From Streptomyces sp. NBC_00443 (GTDB lineage Bacteria; Actinomycetota; Actinomycetes; Streptomycetales; Streptomycetaceae): a stretch of 64,000 nucleotides of DNA. Positions 7,743 through 16,865 of this stretch are shown piece after piece. The position numbers and the translations under genes were made by a program. The notes beneath the pieces were generated by a model. That model was not told the DNA's origin. It worked only from the letters and a program-made list of their open reading frames with translations, and did not search any database. Each line of letters begins with the position of its first letter. Positions within the stretch are counted from its first letter, which is position 1. The DNA lies in NCBI RefSeq assembly GCF_036014175.1, contig NZ_CP107917.1, positions 6,200,001 to 6,264,000 of the forward strand, in the 5' to 3' direction.

Positions 7743-9482
7743 ATGGCGAACCGCCAGCAGCCCAGTTCCATGCCGATCCACAAGTACGGCCGCTACGATC
7801 AGGTCGACATCCCGGACCGCACCTGGCCCCAGCAGCGTGTCACCACCGCCCCCCGCTGGCTCTCCACCGATCTGCGTGACGGCAACCAGGCCCTGATCGA
7901 CCCGATGTCGCCCGAGCGCAAGCGCCGGATGTTCGACCAGCTGGTCAAGATGGGCTACAAGGAGATCGAGGTCGGCTTCCCGGCGTCGGGCCAGACGGAC
8001 TTCGACTTCGTGCGGTCGATCATCGAGGAACCCGGGGCCATCCCCGACGACGTCACCATCTCCGTACTGACCCAGGCCCGCGAGGACCTGATCGAGCGGA
8101 CCGTGGAGTCGCTGAAGGGCGCCAAGCGGGCCACCGTCCACCTGTACAACGCCACCGCCCCCGTCTTCCGCCGGGTGGTGTTCCGCGGCTCCAAGGACGA
8201 CATCAAGCAGATCGCCGTCGACGGCACGCGGCTGGTCGTCGAGTACGCGGAGAAGCTGCTGGGTCCGGAGACGGAGTTCGGCTACCAGTACAGCCCCGAG
8301 ATCTTCACCGACACCGAGCTGGACTTCGCGCTGGAGGTCTGCGAGGCGGTGATGGACGTCTACCAGCCCGGTCCCGGCCGCGAGATCATCCTCAACCTGC
8401 CCGCCACGGTGGAGCGTTCGACGCCGTCCACGCACGCGGACCGCTTCGAGTGGATGCACCGCAACCTGTCCCGCCGCGAGCATGTCGTCCTGTCGGTCCA
8501 CCCGCACAACGACCGCGGTACGGCCGTCGCCGCCGCCGAGCTGGCGCTGATGGCCGGCGCCGACCGCATCGAGGGCTGCCTGTTCGGGCAGGGCGAGCGC
8601 ACCGGCAACGTCGACCTGGTCACCCTGGGCATGAACCTGTTCTCGCAGGGCGTCGACCCGCAGATCGACTTCTCCGACATCGACGAGATCCGTCGTACGT
8701 GGGAGTACTGCAACCAGATGGAGGTCCACCCGCGCCACCCGTACGTGGGCGACCTGGTCTACACGTCCTTCTCCGGCTCCCACCAGGACGCCATCAAGAA
8801 GGGCTTCGACGCCATGGAGGCCGACGCGGCCGCGAAGGGCGTCACCGTCGACGACGTCGAGTGGGCCGTGCCCTACCTGCCGATCGACCCGAAGGACGTC
8901 GGCCGCTCCTACGAGGCCGTCATCCGCGTCAACTCGCAGTCCGGCAAGGGCGGTATCGCGTACGTCCTGAAGAACGACCACAAGCTGGACCTGCCGCGCC
9001 GGATGCAGATCGAGTTCTCCAAGCTCATCCAGGCGAAGACGGACGCCGAGGGCGGCGAGGTCACCGGTGGTGACATCTGGGCGGTCTTCCAGGACGAGTA
9101 CCTGCCGAACCCGCAGAACCCGTGGGGTCGGATCCAGGTCAAGAACGGTCAGTCGACGACGGACACGGACGGCGTGGACACGCTGAAGGTGGAGGCGACG
9201 GTCGACGGCGTCGACACCGTCCTGTCCGGTACCGGCAACGGTCCGATCTCGGCCTTCTTCGACGCCCTGCAGTCCATCGGCATCGACGTACGGCTGCTGG
9301 ACTACCAGGAGCACACGATGAGCGAGGGTGCGTCGGCGCAGGCCGCCTCGTACATCGAGTGCGCGATCGACGGCACGGTCCTGTGGGGGATCGGGATCGA
9401 CGCGAACACCACGCGTGCGTCGCTGAAGGCGGTCGTGTCTGCGGTCAACCGGGCGGGGCGCTCCGCTGGGGGACACCGGTAG
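7743..9482 (+). CDS. leuA: 2-isopropylmalate synthase
   Basis: The 579-residue enzyme condenses acetyl-CoA with 2-oxoisovalerate in the first committed step of leucine synthesis. It has the HMGL-like TIM barrel (about residues 40-320) with STDLRDGNQAL, where Arg and Asp are catalytic and metal-binding, the HNDRG metal motif and GCLFGQGERTGN. The C-terminal LeuA regulatory domain (about 435-570) is the site of leucine feedback inhibition. Length matches the long actinobacterial form. It is monocistronic and preceded by the Leu-rich leader peptide. A strong hairpin terminator with a T run follows about 100 bp downstream. Confidence 0.97.
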   Translation: MANRQQPSSMPIHKYGRYDQVDIPDRTWPQQRVTTAPRWLSTDLRDGNQALIDPMSPERKRRMFDQLVKMGYKEIEVGFPASGQTDFDFVRSIIEEPGAIPDDVTISVLTQAREDLIERTVESLKGAKRATVHLYNATAPVFRRVVFRGSKDDIKQIAVDGTRLVVEYAEKLLGPETEFGYQYSPEIFTDTELDFALEVCEAVMDVYQPGPGREIILNLPATVERSTPSTHADRFEWMHRNLSRREHVVLSVHPHNDRGTAVAAAELALMAGADRIEGCLFGQGERTGNVDLVTLGMNLFSQGVDPQIDFSDIDEIRRTWEYCNQMEVHPRHPYVGDLVYTSFSGSHQDAIKKGFDAMEADAAAKGVTVDDVEWAVPYLPIDPKDVGRSYEAVIRVNSQSGKGGIAYVLKNDHKLDLPRRMQIEFSKLIQAKTDAEGGEVTGGDIWAVFQDEYLPNPQNPWGRIQVKNGQSTTDTDGVDTLKVEATVDGVDTVLSGTGNGPISAFFDALQSIGIDVRLLDYQEHTMSEGASAQAASYIECAIDGTVLWGIGIDANTTRASLKAVVSAVNRAGRSAGGHR

Positions 9483-9519
9483 GTCGTGCCGCGGTAGGCC
9501 GTGGGATTGCCGCGGCGCC

Positions 9520-9566
9520 GTGGGGGCTGGTCGCGCAGTTCCCCGCGCCCCTTACGGGGCGCTGCC
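9520..9566. repeat. Dispersed intergenic repeat, copy 2
   Basis: The core is GGGGGCTGGTCGCGCAGTT followed by CCCCGCGCCCCTTACGGGGC. It has a 7-bp stem (GCGCCCC / GGGGCGC) with a TTAC loop. It lies just after leuA. The same core recurs at 47828 and, in reverse orientation, at 53706. Confidence 0.7.
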
Positions 9567-9581
9567 CAACCCTGGTTCAGA

Positions 9582-9616
9582 GGGCCCCGCTCGCCGATTC
9601 TCGGTGGGCGGGGCCC
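9582..9616 (+). terminator. Rho-independent terminator after leuA
   Basis: A perfect 9-bp stem GGGCCCCGC / GCGGGGCCC closes a 17-nt loop and is followed by GTCCGTTTT. It is placed to end the leuA transcript. Confidence 0.75.
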
Positions 9617-9744
9617 GTCCGTTTTCGGCCATTGACCTGTGCAGGTCACGGAAAGGTCTCGTCCAGGGTGCTGACTCCGCCTCCATGATGTGGCTAACAT
9701 CACGCAAGCGCGGCGATGTTGCCGCGGGGTTACGGAGGTGCGAC

Positions 9745-10443
9745 GTGCTGCCAGGACGGGGACAAGACGGCCGTGCCGCCAGGCTTGCGCGCATTCTGGG
9801 CACCCGCACCGCATGGTCGGCCGTCGGTGACGGCGAGTTCTTCTGCCCGGGCTGCGGGGGTGACCGCAACTTCCAGCGGCTGACCGGGCACCGCCGCTTC
9901 ACCCTGCTCGGTGTGCCGGTCCTGCCGCGCGGCGAGACCGCCCCGGTCGTGGAGTGTGCGGCCTGCCGGCGTCACTTCGGCACCGACGTCCTCGACCACC
10001 CCACCACCACCCGCTTCTCCGCGATGCTCCGTGACGCCGTCCACACCGTCGCCCTCGCGGTGCTGGCCGCAGGCGGCACCTGTGCCCGTCCGTCCCTGGA
10101 GGCCGCCGCGGCCACGGTGCGGGCCGCCGGCTTCGACGACTGCACGGAGGAGCAGCTCAACGCCCTGGTCGAGGCCCTGGCGGCGGACACCGGGCGCGTG
10201 TTCTCCGAGCCCTGCGGTGCCGGACTGGCCATAGAGCTCCACGAGGCCCTGGACCCCCTCGCCCCGCACCTCGCGCCGCCCGGCCGGGAGTCGATCCTGC
10301 TCCAGGGGGCGCGCATCGCCCTGGCCGACGGCCCCTACACCCCGGCCGAGCGAGACGTCCTCGCGACGGTCGGCTCCGCGCTCACCATCTGCGCGGAGGA
10401 CGTGACGAGGCTGCTGGCCGCGGCGGCACGGACGCCGTCGTAG
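9745..10443 (+). CDS. TerB-like protein with N-terminal zinc ribbon
   Basis: The 232-residue protein starts at GTG with GGAGG seven bases upstream. It has a zinc-ribbon-like N-terminal part with two Cys pairs (CPGCGG and CAACRR, about residues 35-75). An all-helical C-terminal domain contains DGPYTPAERDVLATVGSAL, the region recognised as TerB in tellurite-resistance and stress proteins. It is probably cytoplasmic; TerB domains in other proteins act as metal-dependent scaffolds. It follows the leuA terminator and stands alone. Any role in tellurite resistance is only inferred from the domain name. Confidence 0.8.
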   Translation: MLPGRGQDGRAARLARILGTRTAWSAVGDGEFFCPGCGGDRNFQRLTGHRRFTLLGVPVLPRGETAPVVECAACRRHFGTDVLDHPTTTRFSAMLRDAVHTVALAVLAAGGTCARPSLEAAAATVRAAGFDDCTEEQLNALVEALAADTGRVFSEPCGAGLAIELHEALDPLAPHLAPPGRESILLQGARIALADGPYTPAERDVLATVGSALTICAEDVTRLLAAAARTPS

Positions 10444-10596
10444 GCCCCGGCGGTCGTTACTCCCCAGGGAGTAGCCCCGCCCGTGTGTCACCCCGGGCAG
10501 TACCGCCCAACTCGCCCTCCCGCCCGACGAATCAGCCCTCTCGCGCCGGAAGTCTGGAAGCGACCCGGACACCCGACGCGGAGGGAGGCCCGTCAG

Positions 10597-12693
10597 ATGG
10601 GGGCCGCAAGGACAAGCACACGACGACGGAGGGCCGTGCCCTGGCTCGTGCTGGGGCTGTGGATCGCCGTACTGGCGCTCGCCTCGCCGTTCGCGTCGAA
10701 GCTGGCGGACGTGCAGCGGGACCGTGCCGTCGACTATCTGCCGGCGAGCGCCGACTCCACGCAGGTGGCGAAGATCGAGGACCGGCTGCCGGGTGGCGAG
10801 GCCACCGAGATGGTCGTCGTCTATCACCGGGACGGCGGGCTGAGCGCGGGTGACAGGGCGACCGCCGCCGACCAGATCGAGCGGATCGCGGGCGCGCACA
10901 GGCTCACCGGCGAACCGCAGGGCATTCCGTCCCAGGACGGCACCACCCTGATGTACCCGGTCGCCAGCACCGAACCGGGCCAGGACGAGAAGGCCCGGGA
11001 CGAGCTGGTCAACTCCGTGCGGGACATCGCCCAGGACAGTGACGGACTGAGCGTCGACGTGGGAGGGGCGGGCGCGCTCGCCACGGACGCGAGCGAGGTC
11101 TACAACTCGCTCGACGGACCGCTGCTGTACACCACGGCCGCCGTGGTCGCGCTGCTGCTGATCCTCATCTACCGCAGCCCGTTCCTGTGGCTCGTCCCGC
11201 TCGCCGTCGCGGGCATGGCCGACTACCTGTCGATGGGCGTCGCCTACGGCCTCAACCAGGGGTTCGGAACGTCCGTTTCCGGCCAGAGCTCCGGGATCAT
11301 GACGATCCTCGTGTTCGGGGCGGGGACCGACTACGCGCTGCTGCTCGTCTCCCGGTACCGGGAAGAACTACGGCGGATCGAGCGGCCCTACGACGCCATG
11401 GCCGCCGCGCTCAAGGGCTGCGGGCCCGCCGTGCTCGCCTCCTCCGGCACCGTCGCCGCCGGACTGCTGTGCCTGCTCGCCGCCGACCTCAACTCCAGCC
11501 GGGGCATGGGCCCCCTCGGCACCGTCGGCGTGCTGTGCGCGTTGGCCGCCATGCTGACGCTGCTGCCCGCGATCCTCGTGCTGCTCGGCCGGCGCGTGTT
11601 CTGGCCGCTGGTGCCCCGGTACGGCAGCACGCCCAAGGCCCGCCGGTCCCTGTTCACGGCGATGGGCAGCTCCGCCGGACGCCGGCCCCTGACCGTCCTC
11701 GCGGGCGGCGCGGTCCTGCTCGGCGCGCTCGCGCTCGGCGCCCTGAACCTGCCCGGCAACCTCAAGCAGGAGGACTCCTTCACCAGCAAGCCCGACGCGG
11801 TCGCCGCCATGGAGACGCTCGGCAAGGCCTACCCCGAGCGCGGCACCCAGCCCATCACCGTCATCACGCGGGAGGGCCGCGCCGCCGAGGCGCTCGCATC
11901 GATCCGCGGCACCGACGGCGTCGACAGCGCGCAGGAAGGCCGTACCGGAAACGGCTGGACGGAGATCTCCGTCCTCGCCACCGCACCGCCCCAGTCCGCC
12001 GGGGAGACCGCCACCATCGAGGTCCTGCGCGACAAGCTCGACGGCTCCTACGTCGGCGGGCCGAGTGCCGAGCAGCTCGACCTGAAGGACACCAATGCCC
12101 GCGACCGCCTGGTCGTCGTACCGCTCGTGCTGCTGTCCGTGCTGCTGATCCTCATCGCCCTGCTGCGCTCGCTCGTCGCGCCGCTGATCCTGGTGGCCGC
12201 CGTGGTCGCCGTGTGGGGCGCTGCGCTCGGCATCGGCGGGCTCGCCTTCGGGCCGCTCTTCGGCTTCGAGGGCACGGACCCGGGGCTGGGACTGCTTTCC
12301 TTCGTGTTCCTGGTGGCTCTCGGCGTCGACTACGGCATCTTCCTGATGCACCGGATGCGCGAGGAGTGCCTGAACGGCGCCGAACCGGCGTCGGCCGCGC
12401 TCACCGCGCTGCGCACCACGGGCGGCGTCATCGCCTCGGCCGGGCTCGTCCTCGCCGCCACCTTCGCGGTGCTCACCAGCATGCCGCTCGTCCCACTCGT
12501 CGAGCTGGGCTTCGTCATCGCCGTCGGCGTGCTGCTGGACACCTTCCTGGTCCGCACCTACCTGGTCACCAGCGCGAGCGTGGCACTGGGGCGCAGCATG
12601 TGGTGGCCGGGCCGGCTCTCCCGCGCTCCCGGGGGACCCCGGCCGCCGGTCCCGCCGAAGGAACCGGAGCCCGTGGCCGTCTCCGTGTCCTGA
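10597..12693 (+). CDS. MMPL-family (RND) membrane transporter
   Basis: The 698-residue protein has the MMPL duplication: one TM helix, an extracellular domain, five or six TM helices, then the same again. Conserved TM elements include GAGTDYALLLVSRYREEL in the first half and the equivalent GVDYGIFLMHRMREE in the second, with the Asp-Tyr pairs used for proton coupling. The start chosen is the ATG with GGAGG nine bases upstream; the reading frame is open further upstream but without a good ribosome binding site. MMPL proteins export lipids, siderophores or drugs. No substrate gene is adjacent. A strong hairpin follows at 12700. Confidence 0.9.
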   Translation: MGAARTSTRRRRAVPWLVLGLWIAVLALASPFASKLADVQRDRAVDYLPASADSTQVAKIEDRLPGGEATEMVVVYHRDGGLSAGDRATAADQIERIAGAHRLTGEPQGIPSQDGTTLMYPVASTEPGQDEKARDELVNSVRDIAQDSDGLSVDVGGAGALATDASEVYNSLDGPLLYTTAAVVALLLILIYRSPFLWLVPLAVAGMADYLSMGVAYGLNQGFGTSVSGQSSGIMTILVFGAGTDYALLLVSRYREELRRIERPYDAMAAALKGCGPAVLASSGTVAAGLLCLLAADLNSSRGMGPLGTVGVLCALAAMLTLLPAILVLLGRRVFWPLVPRYGSTPKARRSLFTAMGSSAGRRPLTVLAGGAVLLGALALGALNLPGNLKQEDSFTSKPDAVAAMETLGKAYPERGTQPITVITREGRAAEALASIRGTDGVDSAQEGRTGNGWTEISVLATAPPQSAGETATIEVLRDKLDGSYVGGPSAEQLDLKDTNARDRLVVVPLVLLSVLLILIALLRSLVAPLILVAAVVAVWGAALGIGGLAFGPLFGFEGTDPGLGLLSFVFLVALGVDYGIFLMHRMREECLNGAEPASAALTALRTTGGVIASAGLVLAATFAVLTSMPLVPLVELGFVIAVGVLLDTFLVRTYLVTSASVALGRSMWWPGRLSRAPGGPRPPVPPKEPEPVAVSVS

Positions 12694-12699
12694 CCGACC

Positions 12700-12726
12700 G
12701 GCGCCCCTCCTTCCCGGAGGGGCGCC
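12700..12726 (+). terminator. Hairpin between the MMPL and kinase genes
   Basis: A perfect 11-bp stem GGCGCCCCTCC / GGAGGGGCGCC closes a 5-nt loop. It lies between the MMPL stop and the kinase start, with no T run. It separates two genes on the same strand, so the kinase operon probably has its own promoter. Confidence 0.6.
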
Positions 12727-12739
12727 CCCGTCCCGGAAG

Positions 12740-13987
12740 ATGAACTCCGTGCAGGCAACCACGACGGCCCATCGGTCCCGCATCGGCGAGCGGGCCATGG
12801 CAGCGATCAACCGCAATCCCCTGACCGCCCCGCACCGCACCCGCAACGACGCACTGCTGGCCCTGGCATGGGCCGCTCTCGCCACGGTCATGGCCCTGCT
12901 CGGCGACCCCGAACGGCGCCCCGACGCGCTCGGCTGGACCCTGCTGCTCGCCGCCCACGTGCCCCTGGTGTGGCGGCGCCACCGGCCGTTGCTGGTGCTG
13001 CTCGCGGTGATGGTCTGCATCGCCCCGTACCACGCCCTGGAGAACAACCACGCCGCGCCCATCTTCGCGACCATGGTGGTGCTGTACACGGTCGCGGCGA
13101 CCGGCACGGTGCGCCGCACGCTGCTCACCGGCGCCGCCGTCCTCGGCGTGACACTGGTCCTCAACGCCCTCACCAACCCCGACGGGACGGTGGAGATCCT
13201 GCGGATCTCCGGCTGGGTCTTCGCGTTCCTCTTCTGCGGCATCGACGTGCGCTACTACCGTCAGTACGTCGCCGCCATCGTCGAACGAGCCGAGCGCGCC
13301 GAACGCACCCGCGAGGAGGAGGCCCGCCGCCGGGTCGCCGAGGAGCGCCTGCGCATCGCCCGCGACCTGCACGACCTGCTCGCCCACAGCATCACGCTCA
13401 TCGGCGTGCAGACATCGGTGGCCGCGCACGTCCTGGCCGCCGACCCCGGGCGGCTGAACCGCGAGGCGATCGCCAAGTCGCTCGACGACATCGCCGGGAC
13501 CTGCCGCACGGCCCGCGGCGAGCTCCGTACGACACTGGAACTCCTGCGCGAGCAGGGCGCGGTGGGCGAGGCGCGCGGCCCGCTGCCCGGGCTGGACGGG
13601 GTGCCGGACCTGGTGGAGGCGGCGCGGCTGGCCGGCGCGCGGGTGGCGTCGGAGGTGCGGGTGCGGGAGGCGCCGCCCGCCGTCGGGGCGGCCGTGTACC
13701 GGATCGTGCAGGAGGCGCTGACGAACGTCGTCCGGCACGCGGGGCCCGAACCCGCCGTACGCGTCGAGCTGTACGAGGAGCAGGGCGCCCTGCACGTGTC
13801 CGTCACCGACGACGGCAGCCGCCCCGCCCCCGGCTCCACCACATCCGTCCCCGGCTACGGCCTCGTCGGCATGCGGGAGCGGGCCCGCAGTGTGGGTGGC
13901 ACACTCGACGCCGGGCCGGGCGACAAGGGGGGTTTCCGGGTGAGCGCCGTACTGCCTGTCGGGAGCGACGGGGGAGGACAGAGATGA
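12740..13987 (+). CDS. Sensor histidine kinase, NarL/DesK type
   Basis: The 415-residue kinase has four or five N-terminal membrane helices (residues about 38-180) and a short coiled coil rich in Arg/Glu (180-202). The HisKA_3 dimerisation box has the phospho-acceptor His211 in RIARDLHDLLAHS. The C-terminal HATPase_c domain has the N-box EALTNVVRHAG and the G-box GYGLVGMRERA. There is no extracellular domain, which fits a kinase sensing the membrane or small molecules within it. The start may be GTG 12749. The stop overlaps the response regulator start by 4 bp (ATGA). Confidence 0.93.
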   Translation: MNSVQATTTAHRSRIGERAMAAINRNPLTAPHRTRNDALLALAWAALATVMALLGDPERRPDALGWTLLLAAHVPLVWRRHRPLLVLLAVMVCIAPYHALENNHAAPIFATMVVLYTVAATGTVRRTLLTGAAVLGVTLVLNALTNPDGTVEILRISGWVFAFLFCGIDVRYYRQYVAAIVERAERAERTREEEARRRVAEERLRIARDLHDLLAHSITLIGVQTSVAAHVLAADPGRLNREAIAKSLDDIAGTCRTARGELRTTLELLREQGAVGEARGPLPGLDGVPDLVEAARLAGARVASEVRVREAPPAVGAAVYRIVQEALTNVVRHAGPEPAVRVELYEEQGALHVSVTDDGSRPAPGSTTSVPGYGLVGMRERARSVGGTLDAGPGDKGGFRVSAVLPVGSDGGGQR

Positions 13988-14643
13988 TCCGCGTCCTGCT
14001 CGCGGACGACCAGACGCTCGTGCGGGAGGCGTTCGCCATGCTCGTCGAGTCGGCCCCCGACATGGAGGTCGTCGGCCAGGCGGCGACCGGCCGGGAGGCC
14101 GCGGAACTGGCCCGCGGCACCCGCGCCGACCTCGTAGTGATGGACATCCGCATGCCCGACCTCGACGGCATCGAGGCGACCCGCCTGATCGCGGCCGACG
14201 AGGACCTGGCCGGGGTGCGGGTGCTGGTCCTCACCACGTACGACACCGACGAGAACATCGTGGACGCGCTGCGCGCCGGCGCCTCCGGATTCCTCGTCAA
14301 GGACACCCGCCCGGCCGAACTCCTCGACGCCATCCGCACGGTGGCCGCGGGCGAGGCGCTCCTGTCGCCGGGGCCGACCGCACGGCTGATCGAGCGGTTC
14401 CTGCGCAGCCCCTCCGCCCCCACGACAGGCGGGCCCGAATGTCTGTCCGAACGTGAACGCGAAGTGCTGACGCTGGTCGCCCGCGGGCTCAACAACACGG
14501 AAATCGCGGAAGCATTGGGGCTCAGCCCGCTGACGGCGAAGACACACGTCAGCCGCATCATGGGGAAGCTGGGGGCCCGCGACCGGGCGCAGTTGGTCAT
14601 CGTCGCCTATGAGTCAGGGATGGTGACACCGGGGATCCTGTGA
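13984..14643 (+). CDS. Response regulator, NarL/FixJ (LuxR) type
   Basis: The 219-residue regulator has a receiver domain (residues 1-120) with acidic residues DD at 8-9, the phospho-acceptor Asp54 in VVMDIRMPD and the switch Lys in VKDTRPAEL. A C-terminal LuxR helix-turn-helix (about 150-210) has LSEREREVLTLVARGLNN and TAKTHVSRIMGKL. It is translationally coupled to the upstream kinase, its evident partner. The MMPL exporter upstream or the sialidase downstream are possible targets, but no operator was recognised. Confidence 0.95.
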   Translation: MIRVLLADDQTLVREAFAMLVESAPDMEVVGQAATGREAAELARGTRADLVVMDIRMPDLDGIEATRLIAADEDLAGVRVLVLTTYDTDENIVDALRAGASGFLVKDTRPAELLDAIRTVAAGEALLSPGPTARLIERFLRSPSAPTTGGPECLSEREREVLTLVARGLNNTEIAEALGLSPLTAKTHVSRIMGKLGARDRAQLVIVAYESGMVTPGIL

Positions 14644-14682
14644 CGGACAGGGCAATGTCTGACCCTCCGTCAAAGGAGCTCG

Positions 14683-15888
14683 ATGGCCATCCTGAGGCGC
14701 TCACTCAGTCGTACGTACCTAGTCACCGCAGTACTCCTGACCACCCCACTGGTCGCGACCGGCAACGCCTCGGCGGGGGAAGCCGGCTGCACGTCCTCCG
14801 TGCCGTACGTCTCGGGCGAGGGCGGCTACGACACCTACCGCATCCCGGCGACGATCACGACCCCGCGCGGCACGGTCCTGGCCTTCGCCGAGGGCCGGCA
14901 CGACGGGGCGGGCGACACCGGCGACATCGATGTCGTCCTCAGACGCTCCCTCGACGGCGGCTGCACCTGGGGCCCGCAGGCCGTGGTCGCCTCGGGGGAC
15001 GGGGACACGCGGGGTAACCCCGCCCCCGTGGTCGATCCGCGCACCGGCGCGGTCGTGCTGGTCACCTCCTACAACAGCGGGGACGTGACGGAGGCGCAGA
15101 TCATGCGGGGCGAGGCGACGCCGGAGCAGAGCCGGCGGGTGTTCGTCCAGCGCAGCGCGGACGACGGCCGCCACTTCTCGTCCCCGCGGGACATCACGGG
15201 CCAGGTGAAGCCGTCGAACTGGCGCTGGTACGCCACCGGGCCCGGTCACGCGATCGCGCTGCGGCGCGGTCCGCATGCGGGGCGGCTGGTCGTCCCGTCG
15301 AACCACTCGGCCGCGCCGGCGCCGGGGTCCGGGGACACCGGGCAGGAGCCCAGGTACTACGGCGCCCATGCCATCTACAGCGACGACGGCGGGCGTACCT
15401 GGCGCATGGGCTTCGTCGACGACTCGTACGACGGTTTCAGCAACGCGAACGAGTCCACCGCGGCCGAACTTCCCGACGGCAGGCTGTACTTCAACTCCCG
15501 GGATCAGCACGGCACGAGTGCCGGGAACCGGCTCGACAGTCACTCCAGTGACGGCGGGGAGACGTTGGACCGGCCGTACACGGTTCAGCCGGCGCTGAAC
15601 GAGGTGCCGGTGGTGGAGGGCAGCGTCCTCCAACTCGCGGGTTCTCGGGGTGCGTTGCTGTTCTCCGGTCCCTCCGTGCCCACTGTGCGCCAATCGATGG
15701 CTGTGTGGCGGAGTGCGGATGGTGGGGCGACCTTCACGAAGGCGCTGACGCTGTCTCAGCAGCGGGCGGGGTACTCGGATCTGGTGCCGTTGGGGCGGCG
15801 GGTGGTCGGGATTCTGTACGAGACGGGTGCGGAGGGGACGTACGAGACGATCGAGTTCCGCAGGCTGCCGACGGCGGAGCTGGGGTAG
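14683..15888 (+). CDS. Secreted exo-alpha-sialidase (GH33)
   Basis: The 401-residue protein has a Sec signal peptide (residues 1 to about 31). The six-bladed sialidase fold is signalled by the YRIP box (TYRIPATIT, with the Arg of the catalytic triad). Several Asp-boxes of the form S-x-D-x-G-x-x-W/F follow: SLDGGCTW, SADDGRHF, SDDGGRTW, SADGGATF. A strong ribosome binding site AAAGGAGC precedes the ATG. It should release terminal sialic acid from extracellular glycans. It is convergent with the lyase/ABC importer operon that could take up and split the product. A bidirectional hairpin separates them. Confidence 0.9.
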   Translation: MAILRRSLSRTYLVTAVLLTTPLVATGNASAGEAGCTSSVPYVSGEGGYDTYRIPATITTPRGTVLAFAEGRHDGAGDTGDIDVVLRRSLDGGCTWGPQAVVASGDGDTRGNPAPVVDPRTGAVVLVTSYNSGDVTEAQIMRGEATPEQSRRVFVQRSADDGRHFSSPRDITGQVKPSNWRWYATGPGHAIALRRGPHAGRLVVPSNHSAAPAPGSGDTGQEPRYYGAHAIYSDDGGRTWRMGFVDDSYDGFSNANESTAAELPDGRLYFNSRDQHGTSAGNRLDSHSSDGGETLDRPYTVQPALNEVPVVEGSVLQLAGSRGALLFSGPSVPTVRQSMAVWRSADGGATFTKALTLSQQRAGYSDLVPLGRRVVGILYETGAEGTYETIEFRRLPTAELG

Positions 15889-15901
15889 TTTGTCGCCCGG
15901 T

Positions 15902-15920
15902 CCAGGGGCTCCGCCCCTGG
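15902..15920. terminator. Bidirectional hairpin between sialidase and lyase genes
   Basis: A perfect 8-bp stem CCAGGGGC / GCCCCTGG with a 3-nt loop lies in the 42-bp gap between two convergent genes. There is no T run on either side. Confidence 0.6.
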
Positions 15921-15930
15921 CCCGAAGGCC

Positions 15931-16863
15931 CTACAACAACCCCGCCCCCGCCAAGAACTTCCCCACCCGCTCAACCTCCTCCGTCGACAGCGCCACCTGC
16001 GGCTCCGCCGTAGCCGCGCAGTCGATGACCCCCCGCAGATGCAGCGCCGCCTTGAAGGCTCCCAACGCCGACGAGCTACCCCCCATCCGCCCGGAATCCC
16101 CGACGGTCACCATCCCGAACAGGCCGCACAGCCGCTCCTGCTCGGCCCGGGCCAACTCCCAGTCCCCGGACCGGCACAGCTCGAAGAGCCGCACGTACCC
16201 CCGCGGGTCGACGTTCGCGAGCCCCGGCACCGCCCCGTCCGCCCCCACCGCGAGCGCGGCGTCGGCGATGAGTTCGGAGCCGGTCAGGACGCTGAAGCCG
16301 GTGATGTCGGACCGGGTGCGGGCGCCGATGACGACCTCGCGGAAGGCGGCGAGGTCGCCGCTGGAGTCCTTCAGGCCGGCCAGGACGCCCTCGGCGGCCA
16401 GGTCCAGGATGACGTCGCCGGGGAGTTTCACGTGGACGGCGGCCGGGAGGTCGTACGCCACCACCGGGACGGGGCACGCGGCCGCGATCAGGCGGTAGTG
16501 GCGGGCGATCTCGGCGGGGTGGGTCCGGGCGTAGAAGGGCGCTGTGGCGACCACCGCGTCCGCACCCGCCCGTGTGACCTCGCGTACGTGGTCCAGCACC
16601 CTCGGCGTGGTCATGTCGATCACGCCGGCCAGCACCGGGAGCCGGCCCCCGACGTGCCCGGCCACCGCCTCCACCACCACCCGCCGCTGCCCGTCCGTCA
16701 GATACGCCGCCTCCGACGTCGAGCCGAGCACGAACAGGCCGTGCACCCCGGCCTCCATCAAGTGGTCGACCAGCCTGAGCAGGGACGGGACGTCCACCTC
16801 GCGGTCCGGTGTCAGGGGCGTGCAGACGGGCGGGATGACACCGGTGAGCGGGGTGGGGATCAT
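15931..16863 (-). CDS. DapA/NanA-family aldolase, probable N-acetylneuraminate lyase
   Basis: The 310-residue class I aldolase has the DHDPS/NAL family barrel. The GSTSE motif (residues 48-52) matches the GxxGE carboxylate-binding loop. Tyr137 in VAYDLP is the catalytic Tyr, and Lys165 in LAGLKDSSGD forms the Schiff base. It begins two bases after the stop of the last ABC ATPase gene, so it is the final gene of that operon. The opposing gene is a sialidase, so the likely reaction is cleavage of N-acetylneuraminate to ManNAc and pyruvate. Relatives also include dihydrodipicolinate synthase and sugar-acid dehydratases. No ManNAc kinase or epimerase gene is present here. Confidence 0.85.
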   Translation of the reverse strand: MIPTPLTGVIPPVCTPLTPDREVDVPSLLRLVDHLMEAGVHGLFVLGSTSEAAYLTDGQRRVVVEAVAGHVGGRLPVLAGVIDMTTPRVLDHVREVTRAGADAVVATAPFYARTHPAEIARHYRLIAAACPVPVVAYDLPAAVHVKLPGDVILDLAAEGVLAGLKDSSGDLAAFREVVIGARTRSDITGFSVLTGSELIADAALAVGADGAVPGLANVDPRGYVRLFELCRSGDWELARAEQERLCGLFGMVTVGDSGRMGGSSSALGAFKAALHLRGVIDCAATAEPQVALSTEEVERVGKFLAGAGLL

Positions 16864-16865
16864 GA

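Noticed and set aside
7539..9476. A long minus-strand open frame opposite leuA
   Set aside because: The leuA frame is unambiguous, and the opposite frame is Val/Asp/Arg-rich with no domain. It also overlaps the leuA leader and promoter.
10483..10596. Upstream extension of the MMPL protein to 10483
   Set aside because: The extra residues are Pro/Arg-rich without homology to the family, and the ATG at 10597 has a strong GGAGG site.
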